A stretch of DNA of 64,000 bases from Opeltia flavorubescens. Taxonomy: Eukaryota > Ascomycota > Lecanoromycetes > Teloschistales > Teloschistaceae. The stretch is from the NCBI GenBank assembly GCA_000442125.1, contig KE546972.1, forward strand, positions 952,022 through 1,016,021, written 5' to 3'. The translations under genes and the position numbers were made by a program. Under the pieces are notes generated by a model. The model was not told the DNA's origin. It did no database searches and saw only the letters and a list, made by a program, of their open reading frames with translations. Positions 11,791 through 24,253 of this stretch are shown here, piece by piece. The stretch's first letter is position 1, and the number at the start of each line of letters is the position of its first letter.

Positions 11791-12975
11791 GATTAGAAGT
11801 TCGACCCATTGACGGGGTTTTTGGGTTGTTCTAACCGGGCATTGGAGCCGGATAAGGGAAGACGCCATTCAGCAGGCAAGATTTGGATGATGAAATGAGA
11901 ATACAGGGACTGGGATCTTGAAGATTTGTACCTTCACTGGAGCTTGTTTCGGCACTCCATTCACGCTCGCGATAGTTGTGAGCATTTTTGATTGATTTGG
12001 TCATCAAGCCCGCGGGGTGCTGTCAACATCCATACCTGGCTTTGGATTCATGTGACACGATCTCATGTGATGTTTACTCAGATTCAGATCGATCAGTCAA
12101 CAATGTTGCCGTCCCCGAGATCAAAATNGCTAGATTTCGGGACAAAACCGGAGATTCATGCGAATCTTGCCTCTACCACAATTGATTTTCGTATTCAGCA
12201 GATCTGCAATCTAGATATGGCGAAGAAAGTCTGTCGAAGATTCCTCACAAGCAACTTCGACTCAAGTCACAGTGAGATCTCGGCAAGTCGCTCTCTCACT
12301 CCCTTTAACAGATCTAACGACACAAACCTTTCATGCGGCTCACACAAGCGGCTTCCGCCCTATTTGATGTAAGCACCANGAATGAACCTGCACCTTGCAG
12401 ATGATAGGTTTCGTCGCAAATCGTGCGTGGTCGGAGGAGCTTGAGAGATGTATGCTTGAGCTAGAGGCCTCGCTAGCGATGGGACTAATGATATCAAGAG
12501 CCTAGAAAGCCGAGTCAGTCTTTCCCATTGCAAGCGGTGGTAATGTATTCACCTTTGGAAAGATGAGGTCCATATCACAGAGAGACACAGAGAGAGTATC
12601 CAGCTTGTGCTACATGTAGTGAACCAACGGTCTCACCATTGTTCCAAAACCTATCTCTGCCTTACTACATCTCCCATGTCATCACCCCAGCGGTTCGGCT
12701 TTTGCATGCTTGCAAGAAGATGTGATGAGTATGAAGCTTTTGCATCATGGGGGCTAAGAGTCTAGGTGAGGGTGGCCGTGATGACATGATGGAATTGTAA
12801 GATCCTAAGGACCCATCACTGTTGATCATTTTCTGTTTATTACCGCAATTGCCCCACTGTCCACAGGATCACCATTTCTTTCAGGTTGCCGTTTCAACGT
12901 ACTTATTCTATCTTTCCTCCGGCATTACCAATCTCATCATAGTTCATCCTCATTGGTCGTCTTTATTCTACAAGT
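11791..12975. other. intergenic with two ambiguous bases
   Basis: Ambiguous bases lie at 12128 and 12379. An open stretch at 11992-12372 crosses an N and has no recognisable protein content. A CT-rich stretch just before 12976 is the likely leader of the next gene. Confidence 0.55.
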
Positions 12976-14067
12976 ATGGCAGACCGGACGGAGCAGAGAA
13001 CCGCCCCTGTTTTAGCTGCGAGGAAGAAAGCAGCTCTAGAGGAAGCTCGTGTCATCATGTCACGACCGAGCGTCGCCGCCTTCTTCGGCGAAAATGGAAA
13101 CTATTATCGAACTCCTCGAAAGCGCCCTCAGAACATTAACACCGCAATTGCAGGCGTCGGCATGTTTATTCCCAGCAATGACACCCTTGTGGAAAGTCCT
13201 ATTATGATGTCATCTTCTACCAGCCGACATCAATCTGGAGATCAACTTGATACAAACTTTAGCAGCTTTTCAACTGATGCTCATTGCTTTCAAAATGGGG
13301 CGAGCGTCGGCGATTCGGCAGCCATCGCTCTGCCAGTTTCTCACCCTGGCTCTGTAGCCCCGGACGAGGTGCCTCTTCGACCATTATGCTCGGATTCTGT
13401 CTCTTCGACCGGTACTTCTTTCCAATACTCCTCGTCCTGCCAAGCTCAGGATTCCGCCAGCGATGCCGACGTTTCCAGCACCAACGATTCTCCCATTTCT
13501 CCGACCCCCAAACGCCGATATCGACGCCCATCGGAGGACCGTCGCGCCATTGATAAAGGAGCAATGACTCTTGGCGATGTATGTGGCTACGAGCTGACGA
13601 GTGGGATGACATACCTTCGACCTCGCGTCACACTACGTCAATATATGAACTTTGTTATCGAGTATAACATCAACTTGCCGACCGAGGACGAGATGGGTGG
13701 AGACCGCGATTGGAACGCCGCAGAGTGCGAGTATGCGAGCAGCATCCCCCTTAAGCCAAAGCCATTTTTCGAAAAGGATGAACTTGATGTTGCGGAGAAG
13801 TCGCCGTTCGGGGATGATTTGGCGAATATTGGCGCGCCGTCTCCGGACAAGGGTGACAGGGTGACGGAGAAGATCAGGAAGCAGAATGGTGCATTGGGTC
13901 TCATGGATCGATGTCATCTACCAGCAGTGGAAGGGATGGACGCTAAGGAAGCGCCGACCGCGCTAGTTCAAGATGAGACGGAGGTACGACATATAGATGT
14001 TCGGAAAAGCATTGCGCGAACAAGGTATGAACTTGAGAAATATGTTTCTGAGGTAGACGGATTGTAG
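12976..14067 (+). CDS. Conserved-looking hypothetical protein, Ser-rich, 363 aa
   Basis: I do not recognise a family. The single exon encodes a basic, helical N-terminus (RKKAALEEARVIMSRPSVAAFF), a Ser/Thr-rich middle (about residues 60-185), then a more ordered part from about residue 190 (GAMTLGDVCGYELTSGMTYL, VTLRQYMNFVIEYNINLP) and an acidic C-terminus. There is no signal peptide, membrane segment or catalytic motif. Support for a real gene is the length, the pyrimidine-rich leader and the change from disordered to ordered composition. It may be a regulatory or scaffold protein, but no function can be assigned from sequence. Confidence 0.7.
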   Translation: MADRTEQRTAPVLAARKKAALEEARVIMSRPSVAAFFGENGNYYRTPRKRPQNINTAIAGVGMFIPSNDTLVESPIMMSSSTSRHQSGDQLDTNFSSFSTDAHCFQNGASVGDSAAIALPVSHPGSVAPDEVPLRPLCSDSVSSTGTSFQYSSSCQAQDSASDADVSSTNDSPISPTPKRRYRRPSEDRRAIDKGAMTLGDVCGYELTSGMTYLRPRVTLRQYMNFVIEYNINLPTEDEMGGDRDWNAAECEYASSIPLKPKPFFEKDELDVAEKSPFGDDLANIGAPSPDKGDRVTEKIRKQNGALGLMDRCHLPAVEGMDAKEAPTALVQDETEVRHIDVRKSIARTRYELEKYVSEVDGL

Positions 14068-14796
14068 GTGGACTATGTACAGCGGTAATTTTGCTATCAT
14101 TGTAGCACGTTCCTAATGGTGGAAGCCTTGTGAGAAGGATGCAGATTAGGTATTTCTGCTGGAGATCGAAACCCCAATTTTTGCGGCGTTGATTGTACTC
14201 AAAAATCTAACATTTTGCACAATCTCCGTAGTATACGATTAATCCGAGTCAAAATCATGTAATTTCATTACGAGACTCTGTGACAAGTCTTGTCCGATAG
14301 GGGTAAATATTGGATTCGCAGTCCCTACTACATTTATACCGGGCGCAATCCACGACAAGCAGCCATAGAATGTGGAGAACATACGACATGAAATCGTCGA
14401 TTGAATGCGTGTAGATCGACTGCCTTCACGTAACAGTAGAATTGTTGTATCGGTCACGATGTGTGATCGAAAACAACGTGTTCAATAATTTCGGATGATT
14501 TACCAAGAAAACTTGCCACAGCTCCTCAATAGACTTACAGTATTACTGGATGTAAGCGCAGAAACACCAGTAGTCTTCGAAAATGGTGATTCTAAAGGTA
14601 CACATCTTGTTCTTTCATTTTGAGATACTCTGTCACAATGCGTTGTTTTAGTCGTATAAAACTACTTAGTCTCTTCTCTCATTGAGACAAATAAACAAAA
14701 GCGTCAATATTCAGCCAACATACAGATAAATCAGACAAATGTGCAGACCGAAATAATTTACAATTCTTCCTCTGTATTAATAATTTGTGGAGTAAT
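14068..14796. other. AT-rich intergenic between convergent genes
   Basis: 3' flanks of the hypothetical gene and the lectin receptor gene. It is AT-rich, especially 14590-14800, and no coding frame is supported. Confidence 0.6.
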
Positions 14797-16368
14797 TTAC
14801 AGATATTTTTTCGGTCCGTTTGCTCGTCTGCGTTTGTACATGACATAAATACCGGCCAAAAGTAATTGGAAGATAATGATCACGACAACAAAGGTACCTA
14901 TTTTAGGCGATTTGGTAGATATGACTTTATCTTGATTAGCCTGGGTGAATGAAGTGGAAAGCGGCTATACTCACTGTGTGTCATATGCTGGGTCAAGCCT
15001 TCGTTCAACGTACTGTGCGAGTCCTTCAGAACGCCATGTATGCTGGAGAACTGGCCCTGATAGCCTTGCAGTGTGGTTTCGATCGATTGTATTCTTTGAT
15101 TCATCGAATTCAGCTGCTCGTTCGAAGTCACCCTATGGGATAGATCTTGATGCCTTGCGTCGGATTTGGTCGATAGCTGCTGAACCTCCCGTAATACGTT
15201 ATCCAACGACTGAGATAAGGCCTGTATTCGGTTTTGTAGATTAGTAAATTGTACGGCAAACTGCGCATTCGATGACGCCTGAGACCCTTGGTCGTTTATT
15301 TGCCCTCCCGGATTTGACGCTGGAGGCGGTGCCTGTTGAGACGGAGGGTCACGTTTTGGGAGCTCCCTTGTGATGCCTGGTGCCGATGAGGTGACAAACT
15401 TGTAAAGTTCGAAGGAGTCTGGGGTATCGGCAGAAGCGGCGGAAACCCCAAAATAATATCCTGATGGCAATCTTATCTGTTCCTTGTAATCAGCAGAACG
15501 TCTTGATTGATTTTATGGAGCATGGCTGACTTTATCGCTCCAAAAGCACCGTCTGCCATCGACAGTCACCTCGAATGAATCGGCAAGGTGTTTGACTTGA
15601 ACCTTAGAGGGCCGACCAAGATTACGGTAGGAAAAGTCGCAATGACCGAATGCCAATGAATCCACAGCGTGATGACTCTTGTAATCGGTGGTACCATCAT
15701 TCATAAAACCCCTAATGCCTCCCCCCTACCAATTGATGGGTAAGCACAGCATCGCTAGACACGAAGAGAGTTCGCACCTGTCCTCCATACATGTCTATCA
15801 CGAGAGCAAGGCCATCGAAGGCACCGATGGTATAAATACTTGGCGTTTCTACTTGAGGCCGACCATCCTTAATATACCATATTTGTAGATTTCCTCCTCC
15901 TCTTTCTGGCCCTGTTGCCCGGAACTCGAAGTCCGCAGTCCATTCGGGCTGTGCTAGACTGGAGACAATTAGATATATGGTGGAATAGGTTCTGAATAAG
16001 ACCGATGTCCTACCTGGTTTCTGCCCAGACTGCGCCTCGTCGATTTCCTGGATATGGTGGCGTCAAGACAACTTTGTCGGATAACTAAAAGGTGTTAGGC
16101 TTCTGCTGGCCAATAATGCTCTTATTCCAGTGTCCATACTAGTTGTGGAATATTTTGACCATCGCCGGAGATATGCCAATGAGGAATGCCAAACCGATTT
16201 GGTGATATCCTACAAAGGCTTAGCAGAGATCCGGTTGATGGATGAAGAGTCCTCGCAACACCTATCTCCTTGGCCAAAACTCGAGCTTTCGATTATATAC
16301 TGGCCGAGAACCATGACAGGAAGCGACAATGCTTGAAGCCAAAGCTTCACAAAGAAAAAGAGGCGCAT
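14797..16368 (-). CDS. L-type lectin ER-Golgi cargo receptor (Emp46/47, ERGIC-53-like)
   Basis: Type I membrane lectin that carries glycoproteins in COPII vesicles. Seven exons: 16368-16262, 16209-16140, 16084-16014, 15958-15778, 15725-15531, 15476-14975 and 14897-14797, total 408 residues. A signal peptide (residues 1-22) leads to a leguminous-lectin domain with PQLLSDKVVLTPPYPGNRRG, the metal/sugar-binding stretches GFMNDGTTDY and FGHCDFSYRNLGRPS, and LPSGYYFGVSAA. A Pro/Gln linker and a long coiled coil (about residues 260-365) follow, then one membrane helix and a 13-residue tail ending KKYL, a KKxx-type retrieval signal. The final acceptor is less certain: AATAG (used here) or an upstream AAG also keep frame. 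It is head-to-head with ALG8, another ER glycoprotein gene. Confidence 0.92.
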
Positions 16369-17138
16369 TATGGGTGTCGCTGAATGTCAAGCGGGAGAGA
16401 GTATTGAACGGGTTATGGACGGAGCATGAGTATCGTGACTTGGGGATAGTAGACTTCCCTAGGAAATTTCACACCTGCGGTGCTCTCTTCGAGTTCAGGA
16501 CAGATTTCGCGATGCTTGCCGCTGTAAAGCCAATTACAACTGCAATGATACTGTAACGAAGTTCCCGAGTAAGGGAAACAACAGAAGGAGAGACCTCAAT
16601 GATATGCCGAACTTCAAGCTGACTGAAAGCTATTGCGTGGCGTACGTCAGAGAAGTCCATCAGGTTTACATCCTCGGCTTCAATGACACGATTTCTGACG
16701 TTTGATTTCTACAGGGATCGACCGACAGGGGTCTCTTGGCATACCCTTCCACCACATCACTGAACACGGTTTATTCAATCACGCGTGGTAATCAACACAA
16801 AATCCTACTACATTCTAGAAGCAGCTGATCTAAGTGTATTGTTACATTCTGTGACTGCTCGTCGTAGAATTCACCCAGTATAATGTTGATAGGAGTTGCC
16901 AAGATAAGATTTACCCCTGTCAGACAGACAGAACTTTTGTCACCGACCCCCGTATGTTTAGAGCCGCATCGGCGCCGCGTTTTAGCCGCTCCGTTCCAAC
17001 CTCGCCAAACAACGTCCTGCAGCCAAAATCATAGTTTACTCAATCAGTTCACCATTCGATCCCAGATTTGTCACACTGATCTGATCACGACGAAATCTGG
17101 TCACACTAAGCTACAAATATGCGTAGCACCGCTGGATC
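16369..17138. other. divergent promoter region between lectin receptor and ALG8
   Basis: 770 bp upstream of both genes. Open frames in it have no coding character; it presumably holds both promoters. Confidence 0.55.
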
Positions 17139-18902
17139 ATGGCAGAACAACATCCTTCAATAGTACAATGTGCTATCCTTGCAACAGCTCTCAAAGTCCT
17201 ACTTTTCCCTGCCTAGTATGTGACAAAGGCATGTCGTCTTCAATTATGGCGTGAGTTAGGGCTAATACAATCTCTATAGCAAATCTACTGATTTTGAGGT
17301 CCATCGCAATTGGCTCGCTCTTACCTCCTCACGTCCGATTCGCCAATGGTACTACGAGGTACTATAGCTACTCAAAATGACTGTTGCCATACACTGAGTG
17401 CCATAGGATACCTCAGAATGGACTCTTGACTACCCTCCCGCTTTCGCATACTTCGAATGGCTGCTATCACAAACCGCTCGATATGTCGATCCGGCAATGC
17501 TCGATGTTAGACGCTTGGATTATGACAGCTGGCAAACCATCTATTTTCAGCGTGCTACCGTCATCTCGACAGAGTTGCTATTGGTCTACTCACTTGTTTG
17601 GTAAGCACATCATCCTTACAAGCCAATGGATTATACTCAAGCTGTTCAGCTATATCCGTTCAGCAGCTGCATCCGCGAAGCAGAGATCGTATGCGGCAGC
17701 TCTGTCAATCATCCTTTCGCCAGCTCTTCTGATAATTGACCATATCCATTTTCAATACAATGGCTTTCTCTATGGCGTCTTAGTCCTATCCCTGGTGGCC
17801 GCGCGAAAAGAATCGACCCTGCTCTCTAGTGGGCTACTCTTCGCTCTTCTCCTAACCTTGAAGCACATCTATCTCTATCTAGCTCCGGCGTATTTCGTCT
17901 ACCTTCTACGAGTGTACTGTCTCAGCTCAAAGTCGGTTCTGCGGATACGGCTTGGTAATGCTGTGGCACTCGCATTCGGTCTCCTCACCATCTTTGGGGT
18001 AACGTTCGGCCCATTCGTATACTGGCAACAATTTGATCAACTGTTGAAGAGACTCTTCCCATTTGCACGTGGGCTATGCCATGCTTATTGGGCTCCCAAC
18101 ATCTGGTCCATGTATTCCTTCACTGATAGGGTTCTACTTCTTGGTATACCATCCCACAGCACTATATTCATCTTCCAATTTGCTCATCTTCTTAGTGGCT
18201 CCAAGATTGGGAATCACGGTTGATGCAACGGCATTGAACAGTGTGACCCGAGGTCTGGTCGGAGATTCATCCTTTGCCTGCCTGCCAAATGTATCGCCGA
18301 GAACGACGTTTATCTTAACTTTGGCTTCGCAAATGGTGGGTATCTCTTCTTTCGGAAGCAGGATCGGCTAATTCTGACAGCCGAGCCTGGTCAAATTGTT
18401 TCTTCAGCCATCCTGGAGCTCCTTCGTGGGTGCTGTCACACTCTGCGGATACTCATCATTCCTATTTGGCTGGCACGTCCACGAGAAGGCCATCCTACTC
18501 GTTCTTGTTCCATTCAGTCTGCTCGCCTTGCAGGATCGGAGGTACCTCGGCGCTTTTCGACCACTGGCTGTTGCAGGCCATGTCTCGCTCTTTCCCCTGC
18601 TTTTCACGGCCGCCGAGTTTCCAATCAAGACCATTTATACGATATTCTGGCTCGTCTTGTTCCTCCTTGTCTTTGATCGTCTTGCACCCGTCTCCTCTCG
18701 TCCACGCGTCTTTTTGCTGGACCGATTTTCACTCCTCTACATTACCGTTTCCATTCCGCTAATCATCTACTGTTCGCTGGTTCATCGTCTTCTATTTGGC
18801 GAACTATATGAATTTGTGCCACTGATGTTCACAAGTTCTTATTCGGCGATTGGAGTATTGGGTAGCTGGATCGGCTTTTTGGTCGTGTATTTCACCTCCT
18901 AG
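17139..18902 (+). CDS. ALG8: ALG8 dolichyl-P-Glc:Glc1Man9GlcNAc2-PP-dolichol glucosyltransferase
   Basis: ER membrane enzyme that adds the second glucose to the lipid-linked oligosaccharide for N-glycosylation. Six exons: 17139-17215, 17280-17358, 17407-17600, 17650-18143, 18196-18335 and 18381-18902, giving 501 residues, the normal size. All five introns are 45-64 nt and frame-consistent. Family signatures: [30 protein letters not shown] (the acidic luminal loop), [13 protein letters not shown] near residue 146, [30 protein letters not shown] and [14 protein letters not shown]. There are many hydrophobic helices. The DHIHFQYNG form and the AYWAPN block favour ALG8 over its paralogue ALG6. 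Without splicing the gene looks like several broken frames, so automated calls may truncate it. Confidence 0.95.
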
Positions 18903-20023
18903 ACCCTGCAAGATACCCCAAGGCTATAGGGCCATTGAATAAGTTACAATAAATGTGCAGTACAGATTGGAAGAAGGATTAAAGATTATTGAGAAAATAG
19001 TATATAAAGCCTCCAGTGTAAAGACTGGCGTTGACTGCAATCAACCTACATGTTATCGAGCTCGAAATTATGTTTTCAATATAGAATCACTTGGATGCAC
19101 TTTTTCAAAAACTTCAGTTTGATGAACGATGAGAGTTATATGTAGACTTTGCCGTAGGTCTCAGCCTTCCATAGTGGTCTTCATCGGGCGCAAGATTTTT
19201 GACTGATTCCAGTGGCATGATTCCCCATTCATCTACTGGATGGTACTTTGCTGGAGGCGTAGTTGTAACCTGGTCATTGAATATGACCATAGGTTGGCAA
19301 GTATGTATTGGTGACGGTAAGCTGACGTCTGTTCTACTCTTGCATTGTGTCTCGCAATGGTAAGATGAATACGTGAAGGTTCAAGCTTTCCCTGGTTCTC
19401 AAAGCGACGAGGAACCGAACAAGTACCCATAAGGTGGGTGGTTCTCATATATTGGTTGTCTCAACGGTGAATTTCCATGGAATGAAAAGCAGGCGGGGAG
19501 GAGGGACACAACCTTTAGCGTTGAGCTTATTCCGTACATTAGCGTGAAGCTTAGGTAATTCATAGGCCTGTCCTCTATGAACTACCCTTGCCCAAACTGT
19601 CTATTATGCCTGGGGGAATCTGCTTGTCCAAAATGTGGTCCCGCTGCAACCTCTTGTTCCTGCTTCCTTCATCGTTCTCCACCATCAACCCGCCATCGCT
19701 TCCTCCATCACCACCAAGCTTTCAATCACCTTTGGGACCTTCTAGACGCGTGATTACTAGTCTGGAAATCGTTTCAAGTGCCTATGTATCCCATCATTGC
19801 ATTCATCAGCTCCTTTTCCCCATTTTTCTGCCGCCGTGATTGCGAAGCCTTCGTGTCTTTGTCTTCAAGTTCGTGAAAGATCCTTTGGGAGTCCCTCCGT
19901 CCTTCTTACCCCTTTATATCTCCCGTCTCTATTTAATTGGGCCTGCTGTTCGTTCGCATATGTGTGGCTGTGTTTTTGCGTTCTCTTCCGTACACCCATA
20001 AAATCTTATAGAGATCTGTTAGC
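18903..20023. other. intergenic, CT-rich leader of ITC1
   Basis: Downstream of ALG8 the DNA is AT-rich with no gene seen. From about 19620 to 19940 it becomes strongly pyrimidine-rich, the usual look of a fungal promoter or 5' leader, and leads into the ITC1 start at 20024. Confidence 0.55.
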
Positions 20024-23000
20024 ATGGTATAGTTTATCTTGCCCTGCTCTCGACCAAACCTTGTTAAGCACTCTTAGGTGTTGTTCAAGCGCAAGCCGGT
20101 TACTCTACTCAATCGACCTACCCATATTCAAGACGACCAAGAAGTAGGATCACGTCCTATATATCTATGCTAGCATACTAATCTCCAGTCAGGTCTGGGC
20201 TCTTGAGCAGACAGGCGAAGTCTTTACCAGTTATGAGTCCTATTTACAACGGTTCGTTCTGCGTTTTCTGAAGCAGAGTCTTTCATAGTTGGACTGATCG
20301 AAAGTGATATCAATTAGGGTGGATTTCTATAGACAAGTCGGTTTCTGGTTGCAATTGTATTTCGTTACCAGCCACTGACGGCTTGAGACAGAAGCGCTTC
20401 ATTTGCGAGATCACCGGTCATTCTGGTCTGAGCTTTTTCGATGCTCTGCAAAGCGAGGTAAGCCGTCAATCTCTGCTCTTCTATTAGCTTTCCCATCATA
20501 TATAGATTTCATGACAAAAATAACACGGTATAGCTTGATGCCTCTGACGAAGTCGATGATGCCTTCCCAGATGCGTTGAAGGACCCTATCCTGAGGAAAG
20601 TGCAGTTCTCAACAATATCGAGACTTGACCATCTCGGTATGTCCGTACATGCTCGAGCACTCCCTCTTCTTGCTGACGGATATTAGTGGACCATGTTTAT
20701 GAGGTCATACAATTTTCTTCGAACACTCTTTATCGTGACTAATATTCCGTAGGAATTTAAAAGCGACTTCTTCCCTGGGGAAAACGTTGTTGTCAAGTTC
20801 GACGATGGAGGGCGTGCTCCCGCGTTGGTGCGAGAGAAGACCAGATTTCCCGAGCTGGTCAGACCTGACCGCTCGATCGAACGTGCAGCATTTGCTCGCT
20901 ACGTTGTGTCTTTCAACAACCGACCAGACGAAGAAGCTGCCGTAGATACCGCACATCTTGCCCGTGATCGTAAAACATTCACAAAGCAGAGACTGCGGTC
21001 ATTCCTTAAAAAGACCATTGACCATGAGGCATGGGCAGGTGCCCCCTGGTGCGTCAAAGCGAGGATTGCAGAAGAGTATCGGATCAGCACTGATGTGCCA
21101 TTGCACCTCACTTATGAAAACCAGATGCTGCAGCGAAAGGCCAACATGGCGATCAAGAAGAACGATTTCGAAGGCCAACTCGTCAACTTCCATCCCGGTC
21201 TTCCTCAACTAAAACCTAAAGGTCCAAAAAGTAAACGAACAAGTCAAGACACAGCACTCCTGAACGAAGCATATCAGCGAGCGCTTGCTGCTGATCCAGG
21301 TTTCAGCAAAATCCCTCAAGCGATCCAGCAACAGCACATCGAACAATTAATCAAGGCTTCAGGTGGTTTCGTTCAGTTCAATGGTTTTCATCCCATCATA
21401 GCAAAAGGTCATCCGAAACCCCCTCCTCCACCTCCGCCCCCTAAGTATCCTATTGAAGACTTGGAACTCACACCTATCCGTGACAAGGCTACCCGACCTG
21501 CCTTGAAATTCTTGTCAGTCGATGCTCCTATACCTTATCCTGCTCCAGAAGAGCCGGGTACTGCTATATTGATGCGATCCGTCGGTCCATTGCTGGAGAC
21601 ATGGGACACACTGAACGTATACTGTGAGGTCTTTCAGCTGGACTCGTTCACATTTGATGACTACCTTGAAGCTTTGCAGCTCACAGACGACACCTATCGT
21701 TGCCAGCTCCTTGTGGAGATTCATTGTGCTGTACTCAAAAAACTTGTCAATGATGTTAGCGATAAGAACGGTCAGGTTCAAGTCTCGCTACCCGAGTCAA
21801 ATGTTCCGGAAAGCGAGGGGAGCTCTCTCACGGATGAGAGCGCTGTAGCAACGCCAACACCGGAACCAGAGGTCAAACCAGCGGCGCGAACGACAAGGAG
21901 TAGTCTTGCAAAGTCCGAGGCCGCAGAGCTGAAGAGTTCACTGAAAAATGGGCAATTGCCAGCTCTTGAAGCTAAGGTCCACCGTGCGGCTGAGATGGAA
22001 CAATCAACGCGTTCTAATGACTGGAAAACGCGACTCCGGAAAAGAGAGTTCAGAGAGGGTCGATGGGTCTACATCATAGTGGGCCTTCTTTACCAGCTCT
22101 CCGGCGATCCTCGTCGTCGCAAAACGTGCGATGACATACTTCACAAGCTGGCACCACCCGATCAAGAAGCTACGGTGGAGACTGCTATCACGCAGTATGC
22201 TTCAGTAGATATCAACACGAGGGTGAAGATACTGGAAATTATATGCATCTTATCGTTGGAGACCAAAGCCATCAGGAATTACATGGAGGACTGTAACAAC
22301 AATATGACCGAATTTCGCAAAGAGAGAGTGGACATGCAGAGGAAACGGAAAGCAGCGTAAGTATTTTCAGCCGTGAGTCTGCAGATGGACACTAATAGAT
22401 TAAAGCATGGAGGACCTTCGGCTACTGCACGAAGAGCGTAAAGTATTGCAGCCGGAAAGTAGAACAGCGTCTCCAATCCCAGGAATCGAAGAACCGGAGG
22501 ACTCGAAGGTAGCCGGTGGGAGCGAAGATGAGGCCGAGGATGAGGACGAAGCTGTAATGGATAGTGATGAAGAAGCACCTCATCAAGGCCGATCCCTCCG
22601 CCGCGCGCACGACAGAGCCGCACAACGTCAGAAACGGGTAGAGGAGGATCGGCAGAGGAAGGAGCGAGCTCAAATGGAGAAGGCCAAGAAACCATCCAAG
22701 CAGGAGAAACAGTACGAGAAAGTTCTCAAAAAGATCGAGGAGGCTAAGGACCAGATCCGAGAGTATGAGGAAGAGCTTGTGACCATCGAAAACGACTTGC
22801 GAGAGGCCGATTGCCCGCGGACACGGGTACTTGGAAAAGATCGGTTCTGGAATCGGTACTATTGGTTTGAACGTAATGCTATGCCTTACGCCGGCCTCCC
22901 AGACAGTTCAACTGCTTTCGCAGGGTATGCAAATGGATGCATATGGGTCCAGGGGCCGGATGATATGGAGAGGCAAGGTTTCATCGAGCTTTGCGACGCA

Positions 23001-23525
23001 GAAAATGCGCAGTACTACAAGGCGTTCATGATGACGGTGCCAGAACGAAAGATGATTGAAGAAGGCGAGACGCATTGCTTTAACGCCCGCCAATGGGGTT
23101 ACTACGACGATCCTGACGAGCTGGATAGCCTGATTGCCTGGCTTGACAGTCATGGAGTCCGAGAGATGAAATTACGCAAAGAATTGCAGACGCAACGTGA
23201 CAAGATCAGCAGCCATATGGTCAAGCGAAAAGAGTTCTTGGAAAGTAGCGAGGAGAAAAAGGCGGAGAATGGGGAGGTGAGCAGGATGTCAACACGCACC
23301 AAAACATACCATGATCCATCCGTCAAACGCCGCTGCTTCACCTGGACCAATCTCACCGCAGAGCGAGAGAATGGACATATCCACAGCGAGCCAAGACCTC
23401 CGCCGGTTAGCCGCAAGCAAGCAAAAGCAGCCAAAAAGATCGTCGAAGAGGAGGGTCGCCAAACGCGTGCCACCAACCGTCAAGGGAAACCTCTTACTCG
23501 CCAGGGAGTCCGGTACAACTTTTAA
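20024..23525 (+). CDS. ITC1: ISWI-complex large subunit Itc1 (WAC/DDT/WHIM, Acf1-like)
   Basis: Partner of the ISWI ATPase Isw2 in nucleosome spacing and repression. Nine exons: 20024-20026, 20078-20143, 20193-20251, 20318-20336, 20392-20457, 20534-20636, 20687-20703, 20753-22356 and 22406-23525, giving 1018 residues. The N-terminus (VLFKRKPVTLLNRP, ICEITGHSGLSFFDALQSE, HVYEEFKSDFFPGENV) is a WAC domain as in Acf1/Itc1. A DDT domain lies near residue 383 (LLETWDTLNVYCEVFQLDSF). A charged coiled-coil region and a WHIM block (GKDRFWNRYYWFE, near residue 791) follow. The first coding exon is just ATG, and two exons are 19 and 17 nt, so the WAC region is easily missed. One donor (20704, GTCATA) is weak but needed for frame. 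Confidence 0.93.
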
Positions 23526-24253
23526 CCTTATTCACCCTCTGAACAAAATGCTATCTCTGGATCGACGTCGACCGATCAGATGCAGTAGCAACGAAATAAA
23601 ACAGATCACGACCCAACTGTGACATGGTATCATACCCATTGAAACTAGAGTATGCTTGCAACTTCTTATTACGATATCAAAGCTTAGGGAAACTAGTCCA
23701 CCACTTGATCCAATCTGGCTCAGAGGAGCGTTCTCACACGCTTTGGGTCGAACTCTAGTCCAGATTTTATAGGAATACAGACAAGTGCTTGTATCTAAGA
23801 ACACAAGATAGACTGCCTCTAAATACCCTGATAGAAAACTTTAGCCATCATTGTTTGACCGCTCCATCGAAATCCATCTCCTGATGAATTGAAGAAACGT
23901 TCTACGTATGCTTGTAGGGTCTTGTGTATCTCATGCTCATGTTCATCAAAGAGTTTGATATCTAAGTAAATTAGGTCGGTAGAAGTGCGTAGGTGACCTG
24001 AAAAGGTTAGACGCGGGTCGGTCCGTTTTAAGCCGCAGGATGCCCGATTAGCCACTGCTGAACGACCATCCTTGAAGCTATAGTAACACATGATGACATA
24101 GCCAAGCAGTGCTCCGTTCAAGCCTATGGTAAGGGGGAAACAATCATGGCTTCTAATGATCCAAGCAGACGAGGTATTGATGCCCTCCGTTAAGCGCCTC
24201 CCCCAACCACAGTCCGCTGACTTCTTTAAGCATCCGTTGCGTCAAGCTCGGAC
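23526..24253. other. intergenic ITC1-SGF73, nothing firm
   Basis: A minus-strand open stretch at 23819-24121 lacks an early ATG and has no recognisable domain. Otherwise this is the terminator of ITC1 and promoter of SGF73. Confidence 0.55.

Noticed and set aside
11992-12372. 126-codon open frame crossing an N
   Set aside because: Depends on an ambiguous base and lacks any family pattern or leader.
23819-24121. 100-codon minus-strand open stretch
   Set aside because: Starts from TTG, has no domain and lies in the SGF73 promoter.
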